Shown here: piece by piece, positions 1-8,968 of the stretch
Numbering within the stretch: position 1 is the first letter of the stretch
Layout: each line of letters begins with the position of its first letter
Source: UBA10649 sp037130755
GTDB taxonomy: Bacteria > Actinomycetota > Actinomycetes > S36-B12
Direction: 5' to 3'
DNA length: 64,000 nucleotides
Assembly (NCBI GenBank): GCA_037130755.1
Contig: JBAXSI010000002.1
Span: 62,001 to 126,000, forward strand
Notes under the pieces: model-generated
The model's input: the letters and a program-made list of their open reading frames with translations, nothing else
The model's database searches: none
What the model was told of the DNA's origin: nothing
Made by a program: the position numbers and the translations under genes

Positions 1-1
1 G

Positions 2-289
2 CGGGTCGACGCCCAACGGGTCCGCGAGGCTGGGCTCGTCACGCGAATCGCTCCGCCCGACGCGCTCGACGCGGTCGTGGCCGGGTATGCGGCGCTGCTG
101 ATGGCTGGTGGGCCTGAGGCGCTGGCGAAGGCCAAGAGGCTGATCCGCCGGGTCCCCGGACTGTCGCGTGACGAGGCGTTCGCCGAGACGGCGGAACTGT
201 CGGCGAGCCTGTTCTCCTCCGCGGAGGCTCACGAGGGGATGACGGCATACCTGGAGAAGCGCCCGCCGTCGTGGACGGCCTCAGCCTGA
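2..289 (+). CDS. Enoyl-CoA hydratase/isomerase family protein, C-terminal part
   Basis: This is the last 95 codons of a crotonase-fold protein whose 5' end lies outside the window. The segment around EAGLVTRIAP and the end SAEAHEGMTAYLEKRPPSW are typical of the C-terminal helices of enoyl-CoA hydratases, which hydrate 2-enoyl-CoA in fatty-acid or amino-acid degradation. The active-site glutamates of the family lie further upstream and cannot be checked. The gene runs convergently into the Nudix gene and overlaps its 3' end by 9 nt. The substrate is unknown. Confidence 0.8.
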   Translation, partial: RVDAQRVREAGLVTRIAPPDALDAVVAGYAALLMAGGPEALAKAKRLIRRVPGLSRDEAFAETAELSASLFSSAEAHEGMTAYLEKRPPSWTASA

Positions 290-847
290 CGTCGTCGGTG
301 TCGCCTCGGCCAGTAGCCCCAGGTGGTCGAGAACCCGGTAGGCAACGCCCTGATCGGTGAGCTCGCCGCTGCGGACCAGTGCGATGAAGGTCGGCGTGTC
401 AACGACCAGCACCTTGCCGAACTCGTCACGGTCGAACTCCGGGTCGGCCACCTTCGTGCAGCCGATCGCGAGGGCGACGAACCGCTCGACGGTGGAGTTC
501 GCGGTCATCCAGTTGCTGCCGATGACCTCGATGCTCGACGCCCGATAGCCGGTCTCCTCCAGAAGTTCACGAGCGGCCGTCTCCTCGATGCTCTCGCCGT
601 CGCGTCCGTAGCCGCCGGGAAGCTCGTCGAGAACCTTCATCGGGCCTGGGCGGAACTGGCGCACCAGGAGGAAGTCCCCCGAGGGGACGCGTGCCACGAC
701 AGCGACGGTCCGGGAGCCCTTGACGACGTCCCACTCGGACACCTCGCCGTCGGGCATCTGGAACGTGCGGCGCTTGACGGTGACCCAACTGGAGTAGGCA
801 GGGTCCTCCGAGAGAAGCTGCCACTCCTCGTCGGCCTGCGGGTCCAT
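281..847 (-). CDS. Nudix hydrolase, ADP-ribose pyrophosphatase-like
   Basis: The 188-residue protein has a complete Nudix box, G-x5-E-x7-REx2EExGx, in the stretch GYGRDGESIEETAARELLEE followed by TGY, so metal binding and catalysis look intact. N-terminal strands followed by a 'LVRQFRPG' segment resemble ADP-ribose/ADP-sugar pyrophosphatases (NudF-type), but the substrate cannot be fixed from sequence. The ATG is preceded by a TACTAT -10-like box 8 nt upstream, compatible with a leaderless or nearly leaderless mRNA. It is transcribed divergently from the small cysteine-rich gene at 877. Confidence 0.85.
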   Translation of the reverse strand: MDPQADEEWQLLSEDPAYSSWVTVKRRTFQMPDGEVSEWDVVKGSRTVAVVARVPSGDFLLVRQFRPGPMKVLDELPGGYGRDGESIEETAARELLEETGYRASSIEVIGSNWMTANSTVERFVALAIGCTKVADPEFDRDEFGKVLVVDTPTFIALVRSGELTDQGVAYRVLDHLGLLAEATPTTSG

Positions 848-876
848 GGACGCTCATAGTAGAGCGGGCGACCGGC

Positions 877-1116
877 GTGTTGCCGGATGACCGCGAGGTG
901 GATGATGAGCAGGTGACCTCGCAGACCGCGCGCCGCCCTGTATGGCGGGTCGATGCAGCGTGCCCCCTGCGGCTAGGCCAGCCCTGCAACCTGTGCCACC
1001 CCGAGGCGCATCTTGGTCCGCAGGACTGCCCCACGGTGGCTCTCGTCATGGAGGACGATCTCCTGCGGGCCGAACTGGTCAGGCGCCGGTCAGCCGAGGC
1101 GAACGGCTCGGCCTAG
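877..1116 (+). CDS. Small cysteine-containing protein, DUF6767-like
   Basis: About 79 residues. The core 'ACPLRLGQPCNLCHPEAHLG' followed by PQDCPTVALVMED resembles a small actinobacterial family (DUF6767) with a Cys-x6-Cys-x2-Cys arrangement and a later Cys, possibly a metal-binding site. Function is unknown. The start is uncertain: GTG at 877, 898 or 913 are all possible, and the conserved part begins only after 913. Its 3' end overlaps the convergent winged-helix gene by 27 nt. Confidence 0.55.
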   Translation: MLPDDREVDDEQVTSQTARRPVWRVDAACPLRLGQPCNLCHPEAHLGPQDCPTVALVMEDDLLRAELVRRRSAEANGSA

Positions 1117-2196
1117 GTACTGGCCGAACGCATCGAACGCGGTAGAAGCCCGCGCCATGTGCTGTGGGCTGAGTGGCCGGAACGGCACGAACTCGATGAC
1201 GACCTCGGTGCGCTTGATGCTTCGCGTCCACGTCCCGACGGCCCGACCGTCGATGCACAGCGTGGGGCGGAAGACACCGTTGCCGCCCGGGACGACCTGT
1301 TCGAAGTCGTCCGGGCCGAGCTGCACGCTGCGGTCCTTGTAGCCCAGGATGAATTCGTCGAAGCCGGGCAGGGCCACGGCAGCCGACCGAGTTCGGCCGA
1401 TGCCGTCCATCCTCTCGTCGAGCTCCTTCGTCAGCCACACCTCACCGCCGCGGAACGAACCTGGCACCAGCCGACCGACGTTGGACGCGACGCCGGCCTT
1501 CACGTCCGTGAGCGTGAGCCCCGACCAGCCCGCGAAGTCCCGCATGTTAGCTGGACCGTGGCTGCGGAAGAACCGGAAGGTGAGCTCGGTGAGCGCCTCC
1601 GATCTTTCGAATCGCACCTGACTTGGCGCCCAGGTGTCGATGAGGGCGAACGTCTGCTCGCTGCCCTGATTCGGCCCCAGGCAGATGACGCCCGTCTGTG
1701 CGGCGTATCCGAGCAGGTGGTAGCCACGTTGTCCGTCGGTGGCGATGCCCGCCTGCTGCAGTGCTGCCAGGCAGTCGGTGCGAGTCAGGCGGTCCGTCTC
1801 GCGCAGCGCCGCCTCGAGAACTGCTGAACCTCGCTCCGCCTCAGAAACGTCCAGGCCGAGCTGCCGGCGTCGGGCGACAGAGGCGTTCAGCGCCCTGATG
1901 CCGGTCAGCTCCAGCATCCATCGGACATCACGTGCGGGGACGATGTGGATGGTTCCGCGCATGGGCCACGTACGGACGACCTCAGCCCGTTCGAACGCCT
2001 CATCGACATCCGTCTCCTGAGCGCCGGCCAGCCGGACGCCGAGTGACCACTTGCCGCTCGCGGCGTCCTGAGCCTGCATGGCGCCGAACCACGTCGCGAT
2101 CTGATCGAACGATGAGGGCTGATACCCGGCGAGCAGCAGGCTGTGCAGACGTGCTCGGGCAACGGCTGACTCCGACAGTTCGCGCACGGGTTGCAT
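1090..2196 (-). CDS. Winged-helix DNA-binding protein of the YcaQ/AlkX (HTH_42) family
   Basis: The 368-residue protein matches the HTH_42 family, whose members include the interstrand-crosslink DNA glycosylase YcaQ and actinobacterial AlkX/AlkZ-like proteins. Family marks are the early 'FGAMQAQDAASGKWSLGVRL' block with a Q-A-Q triad at residues 41–43, matching the catalytic Q-hydrophobic-Q motif of AlkZ-type enzymes, and 'RTWPMRGTIHIV' near residue 75. The C-terminal 'LPGFDEFILGYKDRS' block is also typical. DNA repair by base excision is the likely role, but many family members are uncharacterised. Confidence 0.75.
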   Translation of the reverse strand: MQPVRELSESAVARARLHSLLLAGYQPSSFDQIATWFGAMQAQDAASGKWSLGVRLAGAQETDVDEAFERAEVVRTWPMRGTIHIVPARDVRWMLELTGIRALNASVARRRQLGLDVSEAERGSAVLEAALRETDRLTRTDCLAALQQAGIATDGQRGYHLLGYAAQTGVICLGPNQGSEQTFALIDTWAPSQVRFERSEALTELTFRFFRSHGPANMRDFAGWSGLTLTDVKAGVASNVGRLVPGSFRGGEVWLTKELDERMDGIGRTRSAAVALPGFDEFILGYKDRSVQLGPDDFEQVVPGGNGVFRPTLCIDGRAVGTWTRSIKRTEVVIEFVPFRPLSPQHMARASTAFDAFGQYLGRAVRLG

Positions 2197-2263
2197 CTTG
2201 CCCTGTGGACGTCACTAGGGTCGACGCGTGACGTCACAGCGGGCAATCGGGCGCTGACGCGCG

Positions 2264-2941
2264 ATGCATGCGGCCGAGCTCCTTATGCGGGTCCTGCCCC
2301 TCGCCATCGCGGCTGCCTTCACGCCTACGCTGCTCGCACTCCAGCTGCTGGTGGTGGCCGGGGAGTCGTGGGTACGACGTTCGATCGCGGTCGCGGTAGC
2401 GAACGCCGTGGCCTTCGCGATCGTCATCACCATCGTGCTGGCCGGGCTGGCGCAGTTGCCGGATCAGGGGACCGGGCACCTTGGCCCGATCGATCGCTGG
2501 ATCCGCGGAGTCTGCGGAGCCCTGCTCCTGCTGGCATGCGTGTTCTTCCTGTGGCCGCATCCGGAGATGAGCAGGAGGGCGCAGGCATCACTCGAGCGGC
2601 GCGCGAAGAACGCCTCGATCTGGGTGTTCTTCGGGCTGGCGTTCTACTTCAGCATCACGGACCTGTCGTCATTCATCGTCCTCATCCCCGCGCTGCACGA
2701 GGTGACGGTGTCGACGCTCGCGATCGAGTTCAAGGCCGTCGTCGTGCTGATCGTCCTCGCCGTGGCCCTCTCGACCACCTGGCTGCCCCCGACGGCACGT
2801 GCGGTGCTCGGAAGACGGATCACGCCGTTCCTCGACCGCCTCTACCAGTTCGTGATGACCTACCAGTTCCAGATCGTCGGCACCGTGTGCCTGATCTTCG
2901 GTATCTACCTGCTGGCCACCGGGCTCACCGGCGGGGGATAG
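2264..2941 (+). CDS. Polytopic membrane protein, GAP/SfLAP-like
   Basis: The protein is 225 residues with about six hydrophobic segments (roughly residues 8–30, 40–60, 78–98, 118–138, 155–172 and 200–220). The N-terminal 'LPLAIAAAFTPTLLALQLL' and overall layout resemble the actinobacterial GAP family (Sap, sulfolipid-1-addressing protein), whose members are linked to transport of cell-envelope lipids. The match is by eye and function is not established. A small membrane-protein gene follows 53 nt downstream on the same strand. Confidence 0.6.
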   Translation: MHAAELLMRVLPLAIAAAFTPTLLALQLLVVAGESWVRRSIAVAVANAVAFAIVITIVLAGLAQLPDQGTGHLGPIDRWIRGVCGALLLLACVFFLWPHPEMSRRAQASLERRAKNASIWVFFGLAFYFSITDLSSFIVLIPALHEVTVSTLAIEFKAVVVLIVLAVALSTTWLPPTARAVLGRRITPFLDRLYQFVMTYQFQIVGTVCLIFGIYLLATGLTGGG

Positions 2942-2994
2942 CGCTTCGCCCAATCGGGCTGACGGGTGGCCCGAAGTGCCTTACATTCGACCGC

Positions 2995-3285
2995 ATGTGC
3001 TGCTTCGTTCTTGTGCTCGGGTTCCTCGGCCCTCGGCTTGCCTTCCTGTTTGTGTGGCTGTTCAACAGTGCGCGCATCACCGTCGCCTTCGGCGGGAGCT
3101 TCTGGTGGCCCCTGCTGGGCCTGCTGTTCCTCCCCTGGACGGCGCTGGCCTGGGTGGCCGCGTACGCCGCCGTGGGTGGAGTGACCGGGATCGGCTGGGT
3201 CGTCGTCGCCTTCGGGTTCCTGCTCGACATCGCCAGCTACAGCGGTCGCCTCGCCCAGAGCCGCTACGAGACCCGAGCGGCCTGA
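2995..3285 (+). CDS. Small membrane protein, unknown function
   Basis: This 96-residue protein consists almost wholly of three hydrophobic segments (about residues 5–24, 32–55 and 60–82) with a charged C-terminus ending RYETRAA. The ATG at 2995 follows a TACATT -10-like box (2982–2987) by 7 nt, pointing to leaderless translation and away from the long upstream extension of the same frame. I do not recognise the family. It precedes the acyl-CoA ligase by 28 nt, so the two may be cotranscribed. Confidence 0.6.
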   Translation: MCCFVLVLGFLGPRLAFLFVWLFNSARITVAFGGSFWWPLLGLLFLPWTALAWVAAYAAVGGVTGIGWVVVAFGFLLDIASYSGRLAQSRYETRAA

Positions 3286-3313
3286 TCGCCTCATCACGTT
3301 GCCTGGAGGAACC

Positions 3314-4849
3314 ATGTCCGCACGACTCTCGGTCGCTTCGATCCTCGCCGACTCGGCACGTCGGTTCCCTGACAAGGAGGCGTTGATCCTCGGTGACACC
3401 CGACTGACGTACCAGCAGGTCTGGGGGATGGCCCGCCGGTTCGCGGCCGTCCTGCGCAACGACGGGGTGGGTCCGGGCGACCGCGTCGCCCTGCTGCTGC
3501 CCAACATCCCGCACTTCGCCTTCGCGTACTACGGCGCGATCGCGATCGGCGCCACGGTGGTGCCGGTGCACGCCCTTCTCAAGGCCGACGAGATCGCCTA
3601 CACGCTGACCGACTCCGAATGCGTTGCCCTGATCACCGCTGCGCCGCTGCTTCCCGAGGCAGCGAAGGGCGCCGAGATCGCGGGCGTACGCCTGTACTCC
3701 GTGCTGGACTCGGATGCGGACTTCTCAGACGTCGCCCGCATCGATGCGATGGCCATGCAGGTCGAGCCGATCTCCGCGCTCGTGCCGCGCCGTCCCCAGG
3801 ACGAGGCCGTGATCCTCTACACGTCGGGCACCACCGGTAAGCCGAAGGGCGCGGTCCTCACGCAGGACAACATCCTGTGGAACACCACGATGTGCGCTTT
3901 CGACATCATCGACATCAAGAGCGACGACGTCGCACTCGGTGCGCTGCCGCTGTTCCACTCGTTCGGCCAGACCTGCGTGATGAACGCCGGCTTCCGTGTC
4001 GGCGCCACGATCGTCCTCATCCCGAGGTTCGACGGCGTCGCGGCACTGGACCTCATGGTCAAGGAGAACGTGACCTACTTCGCGGGCGTGCCGACGATGT
4101 ACATGGCCCTCCTCGCCGCCACCGAGCAGACCGAGTCCCGGCCGAAGCTGCGACTGGCCGCCAGCGGTGGCGCCGCCATCCCGGTCGCCGTGATCACGAA
4201 GGTCAAGGAGGTCTTCGGGGCGGAGATCCTCGAGGGCTACGGACTGTCGGAGACGTCGCCCGTCGCGACGTTCAACCAGCAGGTCTACGGTCGCAAGCCG
4301 GGCTCGATCGGCTGCTCCATCTGGGGTGTCGACGTCGCGATCGCCAACGCCGACCTCGAGGGCGCAATCGAACTGCTGCCGAGTGGCACCAACGGCGAGA
4401 TCGTCATCCGCGGCCACAACGTCTTCGACGGGTACCTCAACAAGCCCGAGGCCACGGCGGCGGTCATGGTCGACGGCTGGTTCCGCACAGGAGACATCGG
4501 CTACGAGGATGAGGAAGGCTTCTTCTTCATCGTCGACCGCAAGAAGGACCTCATCATCCGCGGCGGCTTCAACGTCTACCCGCGCGAGGTGGAGGAAGTC
4601 ATCGCCCAGCATCCAGCGGTGGCACAGGTTGCCGTCGTCGGCGTCGCCGACGATCACTACGGCGAGGAGATCCACGCGGTAGTCGTCCTCGTGACACCGG
4701 ACGCCATCGACGAGGTCGAGCTCGGCGAGTGGGTCAAGGAGCGGATCGGCCTGCACAAGTACCCTCGCCGGATTCACATCCGCGAGAGTCTTCCCACCGG
4801 GCCGTCGGGCAAGGTGCTCAAGAGAGTCATTGTTGAGGAACTCGGCTAG
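3314..4849 (+). CDS. Long-chain-fatty-acid–CoA ligase (AMP-binding enzyme)
   Basis: This 511-residue member of the ANL superfamily activates a carboxylic acid with ATP and CoA through an acyl-adenylate. Visible motifs in order are the P-loop-like 'YTSGTTGKPKGA', the adenine-contact 'EGYGLSETSP', the hinge-region 'WFRTGDIGY', 'DRKKDLIIRGGFNVYPREVE', and the C-terminal lysine motif 'PTGPSGKVLKR'. The ATG at 3314 is chosen because a GGAGGA ribosome-binding site lies at 3305–3310; an in-frame TTG further upstream is less likely. The stop codon overlaps that of the convergent MFS gene in a shared CTAG. Chain-length preference is unknown. Confidence 0.9.
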   Translation: MSARLSVASILADSARRFPDKEALILGDTRLTYQQVWGMARRFAAVLRNDGVGPGDRVALLLPNIPHFAFAYYGAIAIGATVVPVHALLKADEIAYTLTDSECVALITAAPLLPEAAKGAEIAGVRLYSVLDSDADFSDVARIDAMAMQVEPISALVPRRPQDEAVILYTSGTTGKPKGAVLTQDNILWNTTMCAFDIIDIKSDDVALGALPLFHSFGQTCVMNAGFRVGATIVLIPRFDGVAALDLMVKENVTYFAGVPTMYMALLAATEQTESRPKLRLAASGGAAIPVAVITKVKEVFGAEILEGYGLSETSPVATFNQQVYGRKPGSIGCSIWGVDVAIANADLEGAIELLPSGTNGEIVIRGHNVFDGYLNKPEATAAVMVDGWFRTGDIGYEDEEGFFFIVDRKKDLIIRGGFNVYPREVEEVIAQHPAVAQVAVVGVADDHYGEEIHAVVVLVTPDAIDEVELGEWVKERIGLHKYPRRIHIRESLPTGPSGKVLKRVIVEELG

Positions 4850-6039
4850 TCGTCGACCTGGCCGAGCCACGATCGCGCCACAAGCATCGCGACGGCCGCG
4901 AACAGCGCAACGGTCCCGGACACGATCAGGGGGACCACGCCGCTGCCGGACCCGCTGGTCCACAGCACGCCCGCCCACAGGCCCGCAGTCAGGATCGCTC
5001 CAGCACTCAAGGCCTGGAACACTCCCTGCGCGCGGCCACGGTGCTCGTCCGGCACGAGGGATGACACCCATGCCTTGCCGACGCCGTCCGTGAACGCAGG
5101 GAACAGCCCGTAGATCGCGATCAGCACGTAGACGGCGGGCCCTGAGTCGACGAGGCCCAGCCCGAGGTAGCCGATGGCGAATGCCACCAGGCCCACCGTG
5201 TAGACGATCGGACGGGGCCAGCGATCGGCGAGCACCCCGGCCGGGTACGAGCCGAGCGTGTAGACGACGTTGAACGCCACATAGGCGAGCACGACCTGCG
5301 TGGTGGTGAAGCCGAGTTCCATGACCCGCAGCAGCAGCAAGGCGTCCGGGAAGTTCACGACCGCGATGGCGACCAGCACGATGGTCACCCGCCAGAACGC
5401 CGGCGGCAGGGGTGTCGGCGCGATGAGGTGTTCCCTGGGCGGCTCTGCGGGACGAGGTGCCGGCTTGGGCTCGCAGACGAGCAGCACGAGCAGTACGGAG
5501 AGCACCGCGGGCACGACCGCCCACCACATGGCAGCACGCACGTTGTCGTTGAGCAGGGACAGCGCCAGAAGTCCGAGCAGTGGGCCGATCACTGCGCCCA
5601 GACTGTCGCCCATGCGGTGGAAGCCGAATGCGCGGCCGAACGCCTCGGGCGGGACGGACGACGCGATCAGGGCGTCGCGGGGTGCAGCGCGAACCCCTTT
5701 GCCGAATCGATCGACGACCCGTCCGGCGAGTACGACCGGCCAGATCCACGCGGCCGCGACGAGCACCTTGCCGACGGCGGCGAGGGCGTAGCCCGCTGCG
5801 ACGAAGGGTTTGCGGCCGCGCCGGTCCGACCATCTACCGGAGAAGTACTTGGTGATGCCCGCGGTTGCCTCGGCGATGCCCTCGATAACGCCCAGCACCA
5901 CCGGTGGTGCGGCGAGCACGCCGGTGAGGAACAAGGGCAGGAGCGGGTACAGCAACTCGCTCGCAGCGTCCTGCGTCATCGAGACCAGCGTGAGGATGAC
6001 GAGGTTGCGGGTCAGCCACGAGCGTGCCGGCACGGCCAT
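4846..6039 (-). CDS. MFS transporter
   Basis: A 397-residue major facilitator with about 12 hydrophobic segments. The cytoplasmic loop 'SGRWSDRRGRKPF' after helix 2–3 is the MFS signature A, followed by 'RVVDRFGKGVRAAPRDALIA', a motif shared with a subgroup of MFS permeases of unknown substrate. The internal ATG at 6039 is chosen because GGGGAG lies just upstream. The start region lies head-to-head with the diguanylate cyclase gene, so the two share a short divergent promoter region. Confidence 0.8.
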   Translation of the reverse strand: MAVPARSWLTRNLVILTLVSMTQDAASELLYPLLPLFLTGVLAAPPVVLGVIEGIAEATAGITKYFSGRWSDRRGRKPFVAAGYALAAVGKVLVAAAWIWPVVLAGRVVDRFGKGVRAAPRDALIASSVPPEAFGRAFGFHRMGDSLGAVIGPLLGLLALSLLNDNVRAAMWWAVVPAVLSVLLVLLVCEPKPAPRPAEPPREHLIAPTPLPPAFWRVTIVLVAIAVVNFPDALLLLRVMELGFTTTQVVLAYVAFNVVYTLGSYPAGVLADRWPRPIVYTVGLVAFAIGYLGLGLVDSGPAVYVLIAIYGLFPAFTDGVGKAWVSSLVPDEHRGRAQGVFQALSAGAILTAGLWAGVLWTSGSGSGVVPLIVSGTVALFAAVAMLVARSWLGQVDD

Positions 6040-6131
6040 GGACTCCCCTTCCCATGACGAACGGTAGGGATGTTCGCGGTCGTGCGGCGCTGCTCGGCGG
6101 ATTTCCGGCAGATCGGGCATACCCTGCGAAC

Positions 6132-7442
6132 GTGCAGGGGGTTGATCGATTCCGCATGGCCATAGATGCCGTGCTCGATCCCTACCTGCTGACCACCGCG
6201 CTGCGCGGCCCCACGGGGGCGATAGCGGACTTCCTCATCGTCGATGCGAACGTTGCCGCCTGCGAGGCCCTGGGGTCCGACCGCGAGAGCCTCATCGGCC
6301 GAACCGTGCAGATGACGATGCCGCACACCGTGGCGGACGACCTGATCTGCGCCTGTGTGTCCGTGATCGAGGAGCAGGGCCGGTACGAGGGCCGCGACCA
6401 GGCCTACGTGAGCATGCCTGCTGCAGACGCACCTGACTGGTACGACGTCCGCATCGTGCAGGTCGCTGATGGCGTCGGGGTCACCTGGCGGAACGTCACC
6501 GAGCAGCACGAGGCGCATGACGAGCTCGTCAGGAGCGAGGCGCGCTTCCGGCTGCTGGCGGAGAACGCCTCCGACTTCGTGTACTTCGCCGACGAGGATG
6601 GCCGGGCCGCATGGGTGGCTCCGACCGTCACCCGGACCCTGGGCTGGTCGGTCGATGAGGTCGAGGGCTCGTTCGTCACGGACCTGGTGCATCCGGACGA
6701 CTGGGATGTCGTCGTGGCCCTGCGTGAGGTCACCGCCTTGGGCGCCGAGGTCGTGGCGCTGAGCCCGGGCGCGCTGAATCCCGTGATCGCCCGACTGAGG
6801 CAAAAGGACGGGCACTATCGCTGGATGAGCGTCACGGCGACGCGTGTCCAGGAGTTGGGCAGCCAGAGCCAGAGCGTCGTCGTGGGCATGCGCGACGTCG
6901 ACCAGCTCGTGGCGACGATCGCCCTTGCCGAGCGAAGCCAGCGGGACGACCTCACGGGACTGGCCAATCGGCCATACCTCCTCGAGCGCATGGAGAAGCT
7001 CATCGGCGAGTGCCGGCGCACCAGCGACCAGCACGCCGTCCTCTACTGCGATGTCGACTACTTCAAGGAGATCAACGACACGTATGGCCACGCCGTCGGT
7101 GACGAGGTGCTCCGCAACATCGCCGCGCGCATCCGGCGCAGCGTTCGTGAGAGCGACGTCGTCGCGCGACTTGGTGGTGACGAGTTCGTGGTGGTGCTGC
7201 AGGGAGTGGGCGGCCCAGCCGACGCTGAGGCGGTCGCGGCCAAGATCCAGTCGGCGATGAGCGAGGCACTGCTGGTCGACGGCATCGACCTGTCCCGCAG
7301 CTTCAGCATCGGTGTGGCCATGGTGCGTGCGGACTCGACGCCGGACCGGGTCCTACGCGATGCGGACGCCGCCCTGTACGAGGCCAAGGAGGGCGGTCGG
7401 GACCGCACCGTGACGCACCGGGGTCATGCAGTAGCCAGCTGA
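6132..7442 (+). CDS. PAS–PAS–GGDEF diguanylate cyclase
   Basis: The roughly 436-residue protein carries two PAS-type sensor domains (about residues 9–125 and 130–255) and a C-terminal GGDEF domain that makes c-di-GMP from two GTP. The active-site loop 'ARLGGDEFVVV' is intact, and an RxxD inhibitory site (RESD) sits five residues before it, so product inhibition is expected. No membrane segment is visible, so the protein is probably cytoplasmic. GTG at 6132 is chosen because TACCCT (6120–6125) lies exactly 6 nt before it, as at many leaderless starts here; ATG at 6156 is the alternative. The first PAS resembles one in the protein at 52734–55142. Confidence 0.9.
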   Translation: MQGVDRFRMAIDAVLDPYLLTTALRGPTGAIADFLIVDANVAACEALGSDRESLIGRTVQMTMPHTVADDLICACVSVIEEQGRYEGRDQAYVSMPAADAPDWYDVRIVQVADGVGVTWRNVTEQHEAHDELVRSEARFRLLAENASDFVYFADEDGRAAWVAPTVTRTLGWSVDEVEGSFVTDLVHPDDWDVVVALREVTALGAEVVALSPGALNPVIARLRQKDGHYRWMSVTATRVQELGSQSQSVVVGMRDVDQLVATIALAERSQRDDLTGLANRPYLLERMEKLIGECRRTSDQHAVLYCDVDYFKEINDTYGHAVGDEVLRNIAARIRRSVRESDVVARLGGDEFVVVLQGVGGPADAEAVAAKIQSAMSEALLVDGIDLSRSFSIGVAMVRADSTPDRVLRDADAALYEAKEGGRDRTVTHRGHAVAS

Positions 7443-7978
7443 ACCCGATGGATCACCGTGTGGACCGGAGTCGGCCCGCCCTGCGATCGCACGGCCAACA
7501 GTTCGGTGACCGGCCAGGACGGGCCGGAGTAGGACTCCAGGAAGGCTGCCGCGGGGCGGGCGTCCGAGCCACGCGAGCGGGCCAGGGTGAGGTGCGGCCG
7601 CCAGGGCCGGTGCTCGAGGCGGAAGCCGGCCCGCCGCAGGACGACATGCAGGCTGAGGCCCAGGTCGGCAAAGCCTTCGGTGTCGTCGTCATGCACCCCG
7701 TGGACGCCGGTCCACATGATCTGCCGGCCGAAGACACCCGATCCGACCAGTCTCAGCGACGGACCAGGGGTCCGCGCCGCGATCGCGTCCAGATGGGCGG
7801 CGACCGGCTCGTCGGCGTGGTCGTCGACATCGCCGAGGAAGGCCATCGTCACGTGCCACCGGTCCGCGGGCTGCCAGCGCAGGTCACGGCAGGCGGCGAG
7901 GTGCCTGATCGCGTGCACCCGGTCCCCAAGATCCTCGATCGCACCCGACGACGGGACGATGGCCACGAAGAGGCTCAC
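7424..7978 (-). CDS. thpR: RNA 2',3'-cyclic phosphodiesterase (2H family)
   Basis: This 184-residue 2H phosphoesterase carries both catalytic HxTx tetrads, H42-V-T44 ('WHVTMAF') and H129-L-T131 ('PHLTLAR'). ThpR-type enzymes hydrolyse 2',3'-cyclic phosphates at RNA ends (formerly called 2'-5' RNA ligase). Length and motif spacing fit the family. It lies 7 nt downstream of the aldo/keto reductase on the same strand, suggesting cotranscription, and overlaps the convergent diguanylate cyclase by 19 nt. Confidence 0.87.
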   Translation of the reverse strand: MSLFVAIVPSSGAIEDLGDRVHAIRHLAACRDLRWQPADRWHVTMAFLGDVDDHADEPVAAHLDAIAARTPGPSLRLVGSGVFGRQIMWTGVHGVHDDDTEGFADLGLSLHVVLRRAGFRLEHRPWRPHLTLARSRGSDARPAAAFLESYSGPSWPVTELLAVRSQGGPTPVHTVIHRVQLATA

Positions 7979-7985
7979 GAGTGCC

Positions 7986-8945
7986 TCAGGCGGAAACCCG
8001 GTCCAGTTCGGCCAGGTCGTCAGTGGTCAGTTGCAGCGAGGTCATCGCCCTGAGGTCGTCGAGCTGATCGGTGTTCCGCGCGCTGGCGATCGGTGCGGTG
8101 ATGGTCGGCTGCGCGAGCAGCCATGCAAGCGACACCGCCGCAGACGTCGTGCCGTGGCGGTGGGCGCACTGCTCGAGCGCGGCCAGAATCCGCTCGCCGC
8201 GAGGGTTCGCATACTGTGCGACGCCTTCGGCTCTCGGACTGTCGACGATCTGTCCCGCGCGGTACTTGCCCGTCAGGAAGCCGCGGGCCAGGCCGTAGAA
8301 CGGCAGGCTCGCGAGTCCGTTGCTGTCCACCACTTCGCGCACCGAGTCCTCGTAGCCGGCCCGTTCGGCGAGGTTGTAGTGGTTCTGCAGGGCGACCAAC
8401 GGTGCCAGCCCCTCTTCTGCGCTGACCGCGATGGCCTCGGCGAGGCGGTCGGCGGAGAAGTTCGAGGCGGCCACGTGTCGCACCTTCCCTTCGCGGACGA
8501 GCTGGTCGAAGGCGCCCAGCGAATCCTCGAGCGGGACGGCATGGTCATCGAGATGCGCGTAGTACAGGTCGATGCTGTCGGTGCGCAGCCGGGTGAGGGA
8601 GTCATGCGCAGCCCGACGGATCGTGTCCGGCGAGAGTCCTGCGGCGCTCGGCAGCTTGCCGACCTTCGTGGCGATGATCATCTGGTCGCGGTTGCCGCGA
8701 GCGGCCATCCAGTCACCGATGATCGTCTCGGACTCGCCGCCGACGTTGCCCGGCTTCCATGCGCTGTACGCATCAGCGGTGTCGATGAAGTTGCCGCCGG
8801 CCCCGACGTAGGCGTCGAGCACGGCATAGGAGGTCGGCTCGTCAGCGGTCCAGCCGAACACGTTGCCGCCCAGGCACAACGGGGCCACCTGAAGGCCCGT
8901 GCCACCCAGCGGGCGACGGCCTGCGAACGGTGCGCTTTCGCTCAT
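7986..8945 (-). CDS. Aldo/keto reductase
   Basis: A 319-residue NADPH-dependent oxidoreductase of the AKR superfamily. The catalytic tetrad can be read as D55, Y60 ('DTADAY'), K94 ('ATKVGK') and H131 ('YYAHLDD'). C-terminal 'TAPIASARNTDQLDDL' is the usual cofactor phosphate-binding segment. ATG at 8945 is chosen over an upstream in-frame start because the conserved fold begins there and a GAGAAT box lies 6 nt upstream. The physiological aldehyde or ketone is unknown. Confidence 0.87.
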   Translation of the reverse strand: MSESAPFAGRRPLGGTGLQVAPLCLGGNVFGWTADEPTSYAVLDAYVGAGGNFIDTADAYSAWKPGNVGGESETIIGDWMAARGNRDQMIIATKVGKLPSAAGLSPDTIRRAAHDSLTRLRTDSIDLYYAHLDDHAVPLEDSLGAFDQLVREGKVRHVAASNFSADRLAEAIAVSAEEGLAPLVALQNHYNLAERAGYEDSVREVVDSNGLASLPFYGLARGFLTGKYRAGQIVDSPRAEGVAQYANPRGERILAALEQCAHRHGTTSAAVSLAWLLAQPTITAPIASARNTDQLDDLRAMTSLQLTTDDLAELDRVSA

Positions 8946-8968
8946 GCAGGGATTCTCACACCACTGGG

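Noticed and set aside
3725..5833. Minus-strand open frame of about 700 codons across the acyl-CoA ligase and MFS genes
   Set aside because: It is antisense to two genes with clear family motifs, and its product is low-complexity Arg/Asp-rich sequence without domains, as high-GC shadow frames give.
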